From positions 1 to 6,179 of the forward strand of contig PNOO01000148.1 in assembly GCA_013824905.1 (NCBI GenBank): a DNA stretch of 6,179 nucleotides, written 5' to 3'. The notes beneath the pieces were generated by a model. The model was given only the letters and a program-made list of their open reading frames with translations, was not told where the DNA came from and made no database searches. This stretch comes from Syntrophus sp. (in: bacteria) (GTDB lineage Bacteria > Desulfobacterota > Syntrophia > Syntrophales > UBA5619). This document shows positions 1 to 6,052 of the stretch, one piece after another (the stretch's first letter is position 1; each line of letters begins with the position of its first letter). The position numbers and the translations under genes were made by a program.

Positions 1-140
1 AAACAGATAAATTACTGTAAATAGCGAGGATATAGATAATTGAGGGATTGTATAAAATAATATACGCCCCGCAAAAGATGATTCATATGTGGCGACCCGC
101 TCGAATAAACAACTAACCACTCGAAGATAGGGCTGGTGAT
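1..140. other. Non-coding flank, AT-rich at its left end
   Basis: This stretch lies beyond the 3' end of the hyp operon. Positions 1-65 are clearly AT-rich compared with the operon, and the rest is mixed. All three plus-strand frames hit a stop within the first 24 nt. On the minus strand only a 24-codon ORF (86 down to 12) with no ribosome binding site is present. I see no tRNA, no CRISPR repeat and no insertion-sequence end. The AT-rich part could hold a promoter for a gene beyond the left edge, but I could not find a convincing -35/-10 pair on either strand. Confidence 0.55.
97..127. repeat. Short direct repeat with 20-nt period
   Basis: Two 11-nt units, at 97-107 and 117-127, match at 9 of 11 positions and share the core CCRCTCGAA. 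They sit exactly 20 nt apart, about two helical turns, so a protein could contact both copies on one face of the DNA. The region is non-coding. Such a short repeat can arise by chance, and no function is assigned. Confidence 0.3.
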
Positions 141-180
141 AAGGCAGGCAGTCCCGTTTCTCAAAGGGTCTGCCTACCTT
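141..180 (-). terminator. 40-nt hairpin after hypE, terminator-like but lacking a U-tract
   Basis: The arms at 141-151 and 170-180 form an 11-bp stem. Read as minus-strand RNA the stem has no mismatch, because its one irregular pair is a G-U wobble; read as plus-strand RNA the same pair is a C-A mismatch. Inside the stem, after a single A-A mismatch, three CCC/GGG pairs and, past a bulged C, three U-A pairs can extend it toward a small GAG loop. It starts 84 nt past the hypE stop in the direction of transcription. No run of T follows on the minus strand, so it is not a classical intrinsic terminator. It could protect the mRNA 3' end, act in termination with other factors, or be a small dispersed palindrome. 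Confidence 0.5.
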
Positions 181-188
181 GAACGCTG

Positions 189-218
189 AAAAAAGCCACG
201 AGCCGTTATTTAGTCGGC
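189..218 (-). terminator. Weak terminator candidate for the hyp operon
   Basis: In minus-strand reading this begins 46 nt past the hypE stop. A GCCG arm (215-218) can pair either with CGGC (202-205) or, through one G-U pair, with TGGC directly before a run of six T (plus-strand A-run at 189-194). The T-run after GGC is what suggests termination. The stem is only 4 bp, so this may be chance, and the larger hairpin at 141-180 just downstream is the stronger structure. Confidence 0.25.
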
Positions 219-264
219 GTTTGTCAAGATTACTTCTGCGCTGGATAAAAGAGGATACCGCCCT

Positions 265-1320
265 TCAGCAGATGCGTGGCAGTTGTTCCCCACTCAGCAT
301 GTCCACGATCCGCCGGGAACCGATGGCGGTAGTCATAGTCACCATGCCGGGGCATCCGTCCGTCACACTGCCGATGCACGCAGCACCCTCGGTATCGACT
401 TGAGTTCTCAGTATGTCCAGGGCGCGGCTGGCATCCTGCTCGGGAAGAAAGACAACGAAACGGCCTTCGTTCGCCACGTAAAGGGGATCAAATCCTAAAA
501 TTTCGCAGGCGCCGCGTACATCATCCCGCACAGGGATGGCGCGTTCTTCCAGGTGAATGTGCACGCCGGCAGTAGCGGCAATTTCCACTATGCCGCTGGC
601 CAGCCCGCCGCGGGTAAGGTCGCGCAGGCAATGGATCTCGATGCCGGCGTCGAGCAGGGCAAGCACCAGATCAGCCAAGGGCGCGCAATCGCTCTTGATG
701 TCGCTGTCGAAAGCCAGGCCTTCGCGGGTGGCCATGATGGCCAACCCGTGCCGTCCGATATCGCCATTCAGCAGTATGACATCACCTAACTTTACGTTCC
801 GGGGTTGGATAGGAAGGTCATGCTCGATGGCGCCGATCCCGGCGGTATTGATAAACAGCCCGTCGCCCTTCCCCTTCTCCACCACCTTGGTATCACCGGT
901 GACGAATTGAACATGCGCTGCCCCGGCTGATAGCCGCATTGACTCCACCACTCTGCACAATGTCTCGACCGGCAGACCTTCTTCGATGATAAATCCGGCG
1001 CTTAAATAGAGCGGGCGGGCGCCGCACATCGCCAGATCGTTCACCGTACCATTCACTGCCAGCGTACCGATGTCGCCTCCAGGGAAGAAAAGCGGGCTTA
1101 CCACGTAGGAGTCGGTGGTGAAGGCCAGCCGGCTGCCTCCCAAGGACAGAATCGCACCATCTCCCTGCTGGTCGAGGATCGCGTTGGCGAAGGCCGGATA
1201 GAACACCTGCGCAAGCAACCGGTGCATCAAAGTCCCGCCACCGCCATGGGCCAGCAGAATCCGGTTGTAATCGGAAAGCGGAACCGGGCAGGTCGATACA
1301 AAGTCTTTTGCGTCATCCAT
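265..1320 (-). CDS. hypE: HypE, carbamoyl dehydratase of [NiFe]-hydrogenase maturation
   Basis: HypE takes a carbamoyl group from HypF onto its C-terminal cysteine and dehydrates it with ATP to a thiocyanate, the donor of the cyanide ligands of the Fe(CN)2CO centre; it acts in the cytoplasm with HypC-HypD. The 351-residue protein is full length for the AIRS/PurM-like family. Visible motifs are HGGGG (25-29), TTDSYVVSP (68-76), VNGTVNDLAMCGA (89-101), GDTKVVEKGKGDG (142-154) and DLTRGG (234-239). It ends in the family's signature PRIC, so the reactive Cys351 is the last residue. The start at 1320 is an ATG with AAGGA nine nt upstream. The frame stays open to about 1491, but that extension overlaps the hypD end and has no HypE character. 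A 34-nt gap separates it from hypD. It is the last gene of the operon. Confidence 0.97.
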   Translation of the reverse strand: MDDAKDFVSTCPVPLSDYNRILLAHGGGGTLMHRLLAQVFYPAFANAILDQQGDGAILSLGGSRLAFTTDSYVVSPLFFPGGDIGTLAVNGTVNDLAMCGARPLYLSAGFIIEEGLPVETLCRVVESMRLSAGAAHVQFVTGDTKVVEKGKGDGLFINTAGIGAIEHDLPIQPRNVKLGDVILLNGDIGRHGLAIMATREGLAFDSDIKSDCAPLADLVLALLDAGIEIHCLRDLTRGGLASGIVEIAATAGVHIHLEERAIPVRDDVRGACEILGFDPLYVANEGRFVVFLPEQDASRALDILRTQVDTEGAACIGSVTDGCPGMVTMTTAIGSRRIVDMLSGEQLPRIC

Positions 1321-1329
1321 CTTCAGGAT

Positions 1330-1334
1330 TCCTT
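1330..1334 (-). promoter_or_regulatory. Ribosome binding site that sets the hypE start
   Basis: In minus-strand sense this reads AAGGA, nine nt before the ATG at 1320. It lies in the 34-nt gap between hypD and hypE and supports the ATG over the longer in-frame extension, which runs back into hypD. Confidence 0.65.
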
Positions 1335-1354
1335 TTTGTGATTCAATGTTAAAG

Positions 1355-2440
1355 TTAAAACCGCCGATACCGATAATAGGCCGAACAGGCTCCTTCCGAC
1401 GAGACCATCGGCGCCCCCAGCGGGTGTTCCGGGGCGCAGCGGGCGCCAAAGGCGGGACATTCGGAAGGCCTGATTGCCCCCTGCAACACAAGCCCGCTCT
1501 GGCAGTCGGTGGATTCCTCTACCCTGTAGTCGCTCACGCCAAAGCGCTGCCCTGCGTCATAGGCGTCATAGGGTTCGCGCAGGCGCAGTCCGCTATTGGG
1601 GATTTCCCCGATGCCGCGCCACTTTTGCGGGGCCACAACGAAGACATCACGGATGAGTTGCTGGGCGGGAAGGTTACCCTCGCGGCGCACCGAACGGGCG
1701 TACTGATTCTCCACCTCTGCTCGGCCTGCTTCCAACTGCTTCACGCACAGGTAGATGCCCTGCATGATATCCACCGGTTCAAAACCAGTTACGACGATAG
1801 GCACACCGTAACGCCGGGCAATAGGCTCGTATTCCCAATAGCCCATCACCGTGCAGACATGTCCGGCCGCCAGGAAGCCTTGGATGCGCCGCTCCGGTGA
1901 GGAAAGGAGCGCCTCGAGAGCCGGCGGCACCAGCACGTGAGCCACCAGCATCGAGAAGTTGCGCACACCCTGCCGGTGCGCCTGGTAAACGGCCAGCGCG
2001 TTTGCCGGCGCCGTGGTCTCGAAACCGACGGCAAAGAAGACGACCTCCCGCTTCGGGTTTTCCCGGGCCAGCATCAGGGCATCGAGCGGAGAATAGACGA
2101 TGCGCACGTCGCCCCCCTTAGCCTTTACGGTGAGCAGATCGCCGGTTGTGCCCGGCACCCGCAGCATATCGCCGAAGGAGCAAAAGATCACTTCGGGCTG
2201 GGCTGCGATATGATTGGCTTTGTCGATAAGTTCCAGCGGTGTTACGCAGACCGGGCAGCCCGGTCCATGTATCAGGGTGATGCCGGCCGGGAGCAGTTCA
2301 TCGATGCCAAACTTCACAATGGCATGTGTCTGGCCGCCACACACCTCCATGATTTTCCAGGGGCGCGTCTGGATGGCAGCGAGCTCGCGGACAAGCTGTC
2401 GGACTAGATCTGCGTTACGGTATTCATCGATATACTTCAT
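1355..2440 (-). CDS. hypD: HypD, Fe-S scaffold for the Fe(CN)2CO unit
   Basis: HypD forms a complex with HypC in which iron receives its CN and CO ligands; its 4Fe-4S cluster and redox-active cysteines support ligand attachment. The 361-residue protein is full length. All family signatures are present: CGGQTH (34-39, with Cys34), GPGCPVC (59-65, with Cys62 and Cys65), GFETTAP (139-145) and GHVCTVMG (193-200). The C-terminal region carries Cys313, Cys328, Cys335 and Cys352, which fit the four cluster ligands. The protein ends in the usual AYYRY segment. The ATG at 2440 overlaps the hypC stop as ATGA, which suggests translational coupling and equal output of the two partners. No residue expected of an active HypD is missing. 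Confidence 0.98.
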   Translation of the reverse strand: MKYIDEYRNADLVRQLVRELAAIQTRPWKIMEVCGGQTHAIVKFGIDELLPAGITLIHGPGCPVCVTPLELIDKANHIAAQPEVIFCSFGDMLRVPGTTGDLLTVKAKGGDVRIVYSPLDALMLARENPKREVVFFAVGFETTAPANALAVYQAHRQGVRNFSMLVAHVLVPPALEALLSSPERRIQGFLAAGHVCTVMGYWEYEPIARRYGVPIVVTGFEPVDIMQGIYLCVKQLEAGRAEVENQYARSVRREGNLPAQQLIRDVFVVAPQKWRGIGEIPNSGLRLREPYDAYDAGQRFGVSDYRVEESTDCQSGLVLQGAIRPSECPAFGARCAPEHPLGAPMVSSEGACSAYYRYRRF

Positions 2441-2691
2441 TCCACAGCCCCGCCCTCTGCCGCTTCGTCCAATTGCTGGAAATAGTGAAGCGACTCTGCG
2501 GCCTCCGCTTCGTCGAGGATGCTGATGGCAAAGCCGACATGCACGATCACATAATTACCGATCTTGGCCTCGGGCACGAAGGCGAGGCTGATCACTTTCC
2601 TTACCCCGCTAAAGCTCACTTCGGCCGTGCGGGAGAGGGGATCTTCACCACCAAGGATACGCAATATTTTACCGGGTACTGCCAGACACAT
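2437..2691 (-). CDS. hypC: HypC, iron-carrying chaperone of hydrogenase maturation
   Basis: HypC is a small chaperone that holds the iron centre with HypD and then delivers it to the hydrogenase large subunit. The 84-residue protein starts with the family signature MCLAVPGKI. Cys2, exposed after removal of Met1, is the known iron-binding and partner-contact residue. The conserved histidine segment HVGFAI is at 51-56. The frame is open further upstream, but the start must be the ATG at 2691 because Cys2 has to be next to the N-terminus. GGAAGG lies nine nt upstream, inside the hypF 3' end. The gene overlaps hypF by 23 nt and hypD by 4 nt. The acidic tail after about residue 60 is variable in the family. 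HybG and HupF are homologous names; with a single copy in the operon, hypC fits. Confidence 0.97.
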   Translation of the reverse strand: MCLAVPGKILRILGGEDPLSRTAEVSFSGVRKVISLAFVPEAKIGNYVIVHVGFAISILDEAEAAESLHYFQQLDEAAEGGAVE

Positions 2692-4990
2692 TACTCCACA
2701 CCTTCCGTTGTGATGCGGCGACCAACTGCCCGAGAGCGATGCCGCCGTCGTTCGGGGGCACGCGCTGGTGCCAGTAGGGGCGGAACCCTGCCGCCTGCAG
2801 GCGCGTGACAGCGCATTCAGTAAGATATTTATTTTGAAAGCACCCGCCGGTGAGCGCCACTTTCTCAGTGTTTGCATAGCGCGCGACGGCGATAATGGCG
2901 TCGCTGAGCGCATTATGAAATTTCACGGAGATCATCCCCACAGGCACGTCCTGTGCGACATCATATAGCACCTTTTCCACCAGGGGCGACCAATCTAATA
3001 TCGCCGGCGGCGAGGAAATGATCAGCGGCAAGGGATATGCTTCATCAGTCGAAATGCCTTCAAGGGCGAATTCCAGCGCCATAGCCGCCTGCCCCTCAAA
3101 ACGGATCTGCTGGCAGAGATCAATAATAGCTGCCACAACGTCGAAAAGCCGTCCCACGCTTGTCGTCAACGGAGAGTGAATGCCTTTTGCGAGCATATCG
3201 TGCAATGTTGCCAACTCCCGGGGGGAGAAAGCCTTAAGCAGCGCAAGATCGTCCCGTTGAAAAATCTGATTGCCATACAGGGTATACAGCATACCCAATG
3301 CTGTGCGTCGTGGTTCTTTCACTGCCTTGTCACCTCCCGGCAAGGGGAAGGGACGAAGATGGGCGATGCGGGTCACATGCTCATCCGCGACGAACAGGAA
3401 CTCGCCTCCCCAGATCGTGCCGTCCAGTCCGTACCCCGTGCCGTCCCAAGATACGCCAAGCACTGGTCCATCGAGCTCGTTTTCCGCCATGCAGGATAAT
3501 ACATGCGCAAGGTGATGCTGCACAGAAACCAGCGGCAACCCGGTACGACCGGCATATCTGGTGGAAAGATAATCCGGATGGGCATCGCAGGCAATAGCGG
3601 CAGGATGGACGTCATACAACCGCTGGAGGTCATCGATCACGCATCGAAATGCCTCATAGGCAGGCTCGGTCTCCAGGTCGCCGATATGCTGGCTGATGAC
3701 TACGTCCAGCCCATTGGCAAGGGCGACGGTGTTTTTCAGATGGGCGCCCACAGCTTGCAACGCCGTCAAGGGGTTCTTGAGATGGATAGGCAGCGGCGCA
3801 TACCCGCGGGCGCGGCGCAAAACCATCTCGCGCCCCATCACAATGCGCACGATGGAATCATCGACGTGCCTGACGATGGGTCGGTTATGTACCAGGAAGA
3901 GATCAGCGATACTGCCCAGCCGCTCCAACGCCTGCTGTTCATTGATGCAAATCGGCTCGTCGGAAAGGTTCCCGCTGGTTGCCACTACGGGAAAGCCCAG
4001 CTCGGCCATCAGCAGATGGTGCAGCGGCGTATATGGCAACATCGCACCCAGGTAAGGATTGCCCGGTGCGACCGCCGGCGCGATGCCGCTCTTGCCGATT
4101 ATTTTATGCAACAGCACAATCGGCGCTTCCGGCGAAGCGAGCAGGCGCGCTTCGAGATCAGCGATCTCGCAATCCTGGGCCGCTGCCTCCAGCGAGGGAT
4201 ACATCAGGGCCAAGGGTTTCTCTTCCCGATGTTTCCTCTCGCGCAAGACTTGCACCGTCTGATGATTGCGCGCATCCGCCAGGAGCTGGAACCCACCCAG
4301 CCCTTTGATCGCCACGATCTGCCCCTTTCGTAAGACGTCAGCTGCCGCATACAAGGCGTTATCGTGCGTCGCCATTGAAGAGCCTTCCCGATCCCACAAT
4401 TCCAGGTGAGGTCCGCAGACCGGGCAGGCAATGGGCTGCGCGTGAAAGCGCCGATCCAATGGGTCGTCATACTCCGCCCGGCAGGCCGGGCACATGGCAA
4501 ATTCCCTCATGGAAGTATGGGGCCGGTCATAGGGCAGAGCCTCAATGATACTGAAGCGCGGCCCGCAATTGGTGCAGTTGGTGAAAGGATAGCGGTAGCG
4601 TCGCTCGCCGGGGGTGAAGATTTCCTTCAGGCAGTCGCGACATGTGGCGATGTCCGGCAGCACGGCAACCGTGGCAGCGCCAGAAGCATCACTGTGGTGA
4701 ATCGTGAAATCCTTATACCCGGCAGGATCGAGGAAAGAGGACTCCAGACTCTGGATGAAGGCGTGCGGCGGCTTTTCCCGCCCGATACCGAGCAGGAACA
4801 CCCCCAACTGCTTCTGTGTCCCCTCGACTTCGATACTGACTCCCTGCAAGGTATTGCTGATCCAACCGGCCAGCCCCATGCCGGTAGCCAGACGGTAGAT
4901 GAAGGGGCGAAACCCCACACCTTGCACAGCGCCCCGAATAGTGACGCGCAGCCGCACTTTCTCCTCGATTATCTTCCCGGGTAAGACCAC
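2669..4990 (-). CDS. hypF: HypF, carbamoyltransferase for cyanide ligand synthesis
   Basis: HypF hydrolyses carbamoyl phosphate, activates the carbamoyl group as an adenylate and transfers it to HypE. The 773-residue protein has the complete four-part layout. An acylphosphatase domain (about 13-105) contains GAVQGVGFRPF with catalytic Arg28, and Asn46. A double zinc finger follows with exact spacing C-x2-C-x18-C-x2-C-x24-C-x2-C-x18-C-x2-C (Cys117 to Cys192). A YrdC-like domain (about 210-400) has KGLGGFQLL, EEKPLALM and VATSGNLSDEP. A Kae1-like domain (about 405-765) has the metal-site His492/His496, SWDGTGYG (514-521), GGCFQN (715-720) and PPNDGG (745-750). The start is a GTG at 4990: the upstream frame closes at the hypB stop six codons earlier and no ATG lies near. 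A second GTG at residue 12, after GAGGAG, is possible and would still leave the acylphosphatase domain whole. Confidence 0.97.
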   Translation of the reverse strand: MVLPGKIIEEKVRLRVTIRGAVQGVGFRPFIYRLATGMGLAGWISNTLQGVSIEVEGTQKQLGVFLLGIGREKPPHAFIQSLESSFLDPAGYKDFTIHHSDASGAATVAVLPDIATCRDCLKEIFTPGERRYRYPFTNCTNCGPRFSIIEALPYDRPHTSMREFAMCPACRAEYDDPLDRRFHAQPIACPVCGPHLELWDREGSSMATHDNALYAAADVLRKGQIVAIKGLGGFQLLADARNHQTVQVLRERKHREEKPLALMYPSLEAAAQDCEIADLEARLLASPEAPIVLLHKIIGKSGIAPAVAPGNPYLGAMLPYTPLHHLLMAELGFPVVATSGNLSDEPICINEQQALERLGSIADLFLVHNRPIVRHVDDSIVRIVMGREMVLRRARGYAPLPIHLKNPLTALQAVGAHLKNTVALANGLDVVISQHIGDLETEPAYEAFRCVIDDLQRLYDVHPAAIACDAHPDYLSTRYAGRTGLPLVSVQHHLAHVLSCMAENELDGPVLGVSWDGTGYGLDGTIWGGEFLFVADEHVTRIAHLRPFPLPGGDKAVKEPRRTALGMLYTLYGNQIFQRDDLALLKAFSPRELATLHDMLAKGIHSPLTTSVGRLFDVVAAIIDLCQQIRFEGQAAMALEFALEGISTDEAYPLPLIISSPPAILDWSPLVEKVLYDVAQDVPVGMISVKFHNALSDAIIAVARYANTEKVALTGGCFQNKYLTECAVTRLQAAGFRPYWHQRVPPNDGGIALGQLVAASQRKVWSNVSGSTR
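2701..2706 (-). promoter_or_regulatory. Ribosome binding site for hypC inside the hypF end
   Basis: In minus-strand sense this reads GGAAGG, nine nt before the hypC ATG at 2691. It lies within the last codons of hypF, so hypC translation can begin before ribosomes leave hypF. It supports the short HypC start with Cys2 next to Met1. Confidence 0.55.
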
Positions 4991-5008
4991 CTGTCCAACC
5001 TGCCTAAA

Positions 5009-5671
5009 TTATGCTGATAGTCCTTTCAGCCATTCAATCCATGCCTCAAGCCCGGTTCCAGTTACTGCTGATACTTGAAACACCGGTATCGCCCCATTCA
5101 CGCGCTTGAGATTGTCCAGGCAAAGGGGAAGGTGATAAGGGATATGAGGCAGCAAATCCGTTTTCGTTATGACTACCGCGCGAGCCTCATGGAATAACAG
5201 CGGATACTTCAGCGGCTTATCTTCGCCTTCTGTTACGCTCAGTACGGCAATTTTAGCCAGTTCACCGATGTCGAATTCCGCCGGACAGACCAGGTTGCCG
5301 ACGTTCTCCACGATAACCATATCCAGCCCGGATAGCGGCAGGTCGCACAGGGCGCGGTGGATCATCTTCGCTTCCAGGTGGCACCCGCCGCCGGTAAGAA
5401 GCTGGCTCACGGGGATCCCCAGGGCATTCAGGCGTTCTGCGTCGCATGTCGTCTCAATATCACCCTCCAGCACGGCCACACGCAAGCGCCCGCACAGTCG
5501 CTCGATGGTGCGCTCCAGCAACGTAGTTTTCCCCGCACCGGGCGAACCGATAAGGTTAATCATGATGATCCCAAGCTCGTCCAGCATCTGCCGCGAGCGG
5601 CTGGCCCATTCCGCATTGGCGCCCATGAGATCGCGATAGACTTTAATTTCACTCCGAGTCACTTGCGTCAC
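5009..5671 (-). CDS. hypB: HypB, GTPase for nickel insertion, short form without nickel-binding leader
   Basis: HypB is a SIMIBI-class GTPase that works with HypA to load nickel into the hydrogenase large subunit after the iron centre is in place. The 220-residue protein carries the Walker A loop GSPGAGKT (42-49), GDIET (70-74), ENVGNLVCP (122-130) and a TKTD form of the guanine-specificity motif (169-172). The G-domain metal site is intact: Cys97, His98 and Cys129 correspond to Cys166, His167 and Cys198 of E. coli HypB. The N-terminus has neither the CxxCGC nickel motif of E. coli nor a histidine-rich stretch, so it lacks the extra nickel store or high-affinity site. The start is a GTG at 5671 behind a strong GAGGTGG, overlapping hypA by 23 nt. 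A second GTG at residue 4 is less well placed. UreG is a relative, but the surrounding hyp genes and ENVGNLVCP identify HypB. Confidence 0.97.
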   Translation of the reverse strand: MTQVTRSEIKVYRDLMGANAEWASRSRQMLDELGIIMINLIGSPGAGKTTLLERTIERLCGRLRVAVLEGDIETTCDAERLNALGIPVSQLLTGGGCHLEAKMIHRALCDLPLSGLDMVIVENVGNLVCPAEFDIGELAKIAVLSVTEGEDKPLKYPLLFHEARAVVITKTDLLPHIPYHLPLCLDNLKRVNGAIPVFQVSAVTGTGLEAWIEWLKGLSA

Positions 5672-6020
5672 TATATTCCACCTCTAACCGGTCGAGGAAT
5701 AACTCCATACCCTGGAGAGTTTGGAGATTTGCCGCACCGCAGTCCTGACAGAGAAAAAGCATTTCGTCAATCTCGCCCTGCCAGCCGCAATCCCTGCACA
5801 ATGCTGTTACGGGCACCGTGGTGACCTCCAGCGCCGCCCCCTCCGCTGGGGTATCGCGCGTCAGGACCTCATAGGCAAAACGCAGGTGTTCGGAACTCAC
5901 TCGGCGCAACGCCCCCACCACCACCCGTACGCTCCGCAAGTTACGTGGCGGCGGCGTAAGGCGTTTCATTTCCTCAAGGACAGTCTTAACTACTTCTTCG
6001 CCGAGACCGAATTCATGCAT
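5649..6020 (-). CDS. hypA: HypA, nickel metallochaperone of hydrogenase maturation
   Basis: HypA binds nickel through its N-terminal MHE motif and hands it to the hydrogenase large subunit together with HypB. The 123-residue protein begins MHEFGLG, which gives the essential His2. It has the structural zinc site as two CxxC pairs, Cys75/Cys78 and Cys91/Cys94, in CRDCGW and CQDCGA. The length is slightly above the usual 113-118, owing to an acidic tail after about residue 113. The ATG at 6020 is chosen over an in-frame TTG at 6038 because nickel binding requires His directly after Met1. The upstream Shine-Dalgarno is weak (GGGTG). It is the first hyp gene, starting 32 nt after the stop of the upstream same-strand gene, and its 3' end overlaps hypB by 23 nt. 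HybF is a homologue, but the operon supports hypA. Confidence 0.97.
   Translation of the reverse strand: MHEFGLGEEVVKTVLEEMKRLTPPPRNLRSVRVVVGALRRVSSEHLRFAYEVLTRDTPAEGAALEVTTVPVTALCRDCGWQGEIDEMLFLCQDCGAANLQTLQGMELFLDRLEVEYSDASDSE
5678..5684 (-). promoter_or_regulatory. Strong ribosome binding site that sets the hypB GTG start
   Basis: In minus-strand sense this reads GAGGTGG, six nt before the GTG at 5671. It lies inside the hypA 3' end. It is the clearest Shine-Dalgarno in the operon and decides for the GTG at 5671 over the GTG three codons later. Confidence 0.7.
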
Positions 6021-6052
6021 AACACACCCATAAAACAATAATGGGAATATCT

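Noticed and set aside
3..18. Imperfect dyad ACAG...CTGT at the left edge
   Set aside because: Only four outer base pairs per arm plus one inner pair; too weak to call an operator.
12..86. Minus-strand ORF of 24 codons in the left flank
   Set aside because: No ribosome binding site, no similarity to a known small protein, and such ORFs are expected by chance in AT-rich DNA.
179..403. Plus-strand 74-codon frame beginning in the flank
   Set aside because: TTG start without a clear ribosome binding site, and more than half of it is antisense to the hypE 3' end.
1321..1491. N-terminal extension of hypE
   Set aside because: The frame is open, but the extension overlaps the hypD coding end, has no HypE similarity, and a well-placed ribosome binding site precedes the ATG at 1320.
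1346..1900. Plus-strand open frame of 184 codons
   Set aside because: Antisense to the hypD 3' half and its junction with hypE. No family features; explained by codon bias of hypD.
2692..2913. N-terminal extension of hypC
   Set aside because: HypC must start MCxxxPG so that Cys2 is near the N-terminus; the extension is the hypF coding region read in another frame.
3503..4333. Plus-strand open frame of 276 codons
   Set aside because: It lies wholly antisense to hypF, whose domains and motifs are intact across the region. The translated protein shows no recognisable domain.
4406..4984. Plus-strand open frame of 192 codons
   Set aside because: Antisense to the hypF acylphosphatase and zinc-finger coding region. 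No recognisable domain.
6021..6038. TTG start six codons upstream for hypA
   Set aside because: It would bury the nickel-binding His2 of the MHE motif inside the protein.
6021..6052. Promoter directly before hypA
   Set aside because: The 32-nt gap is too short for a standard promoter with leader, and no -35/-10 pair is evident; transcription most likely reads through from upstream.
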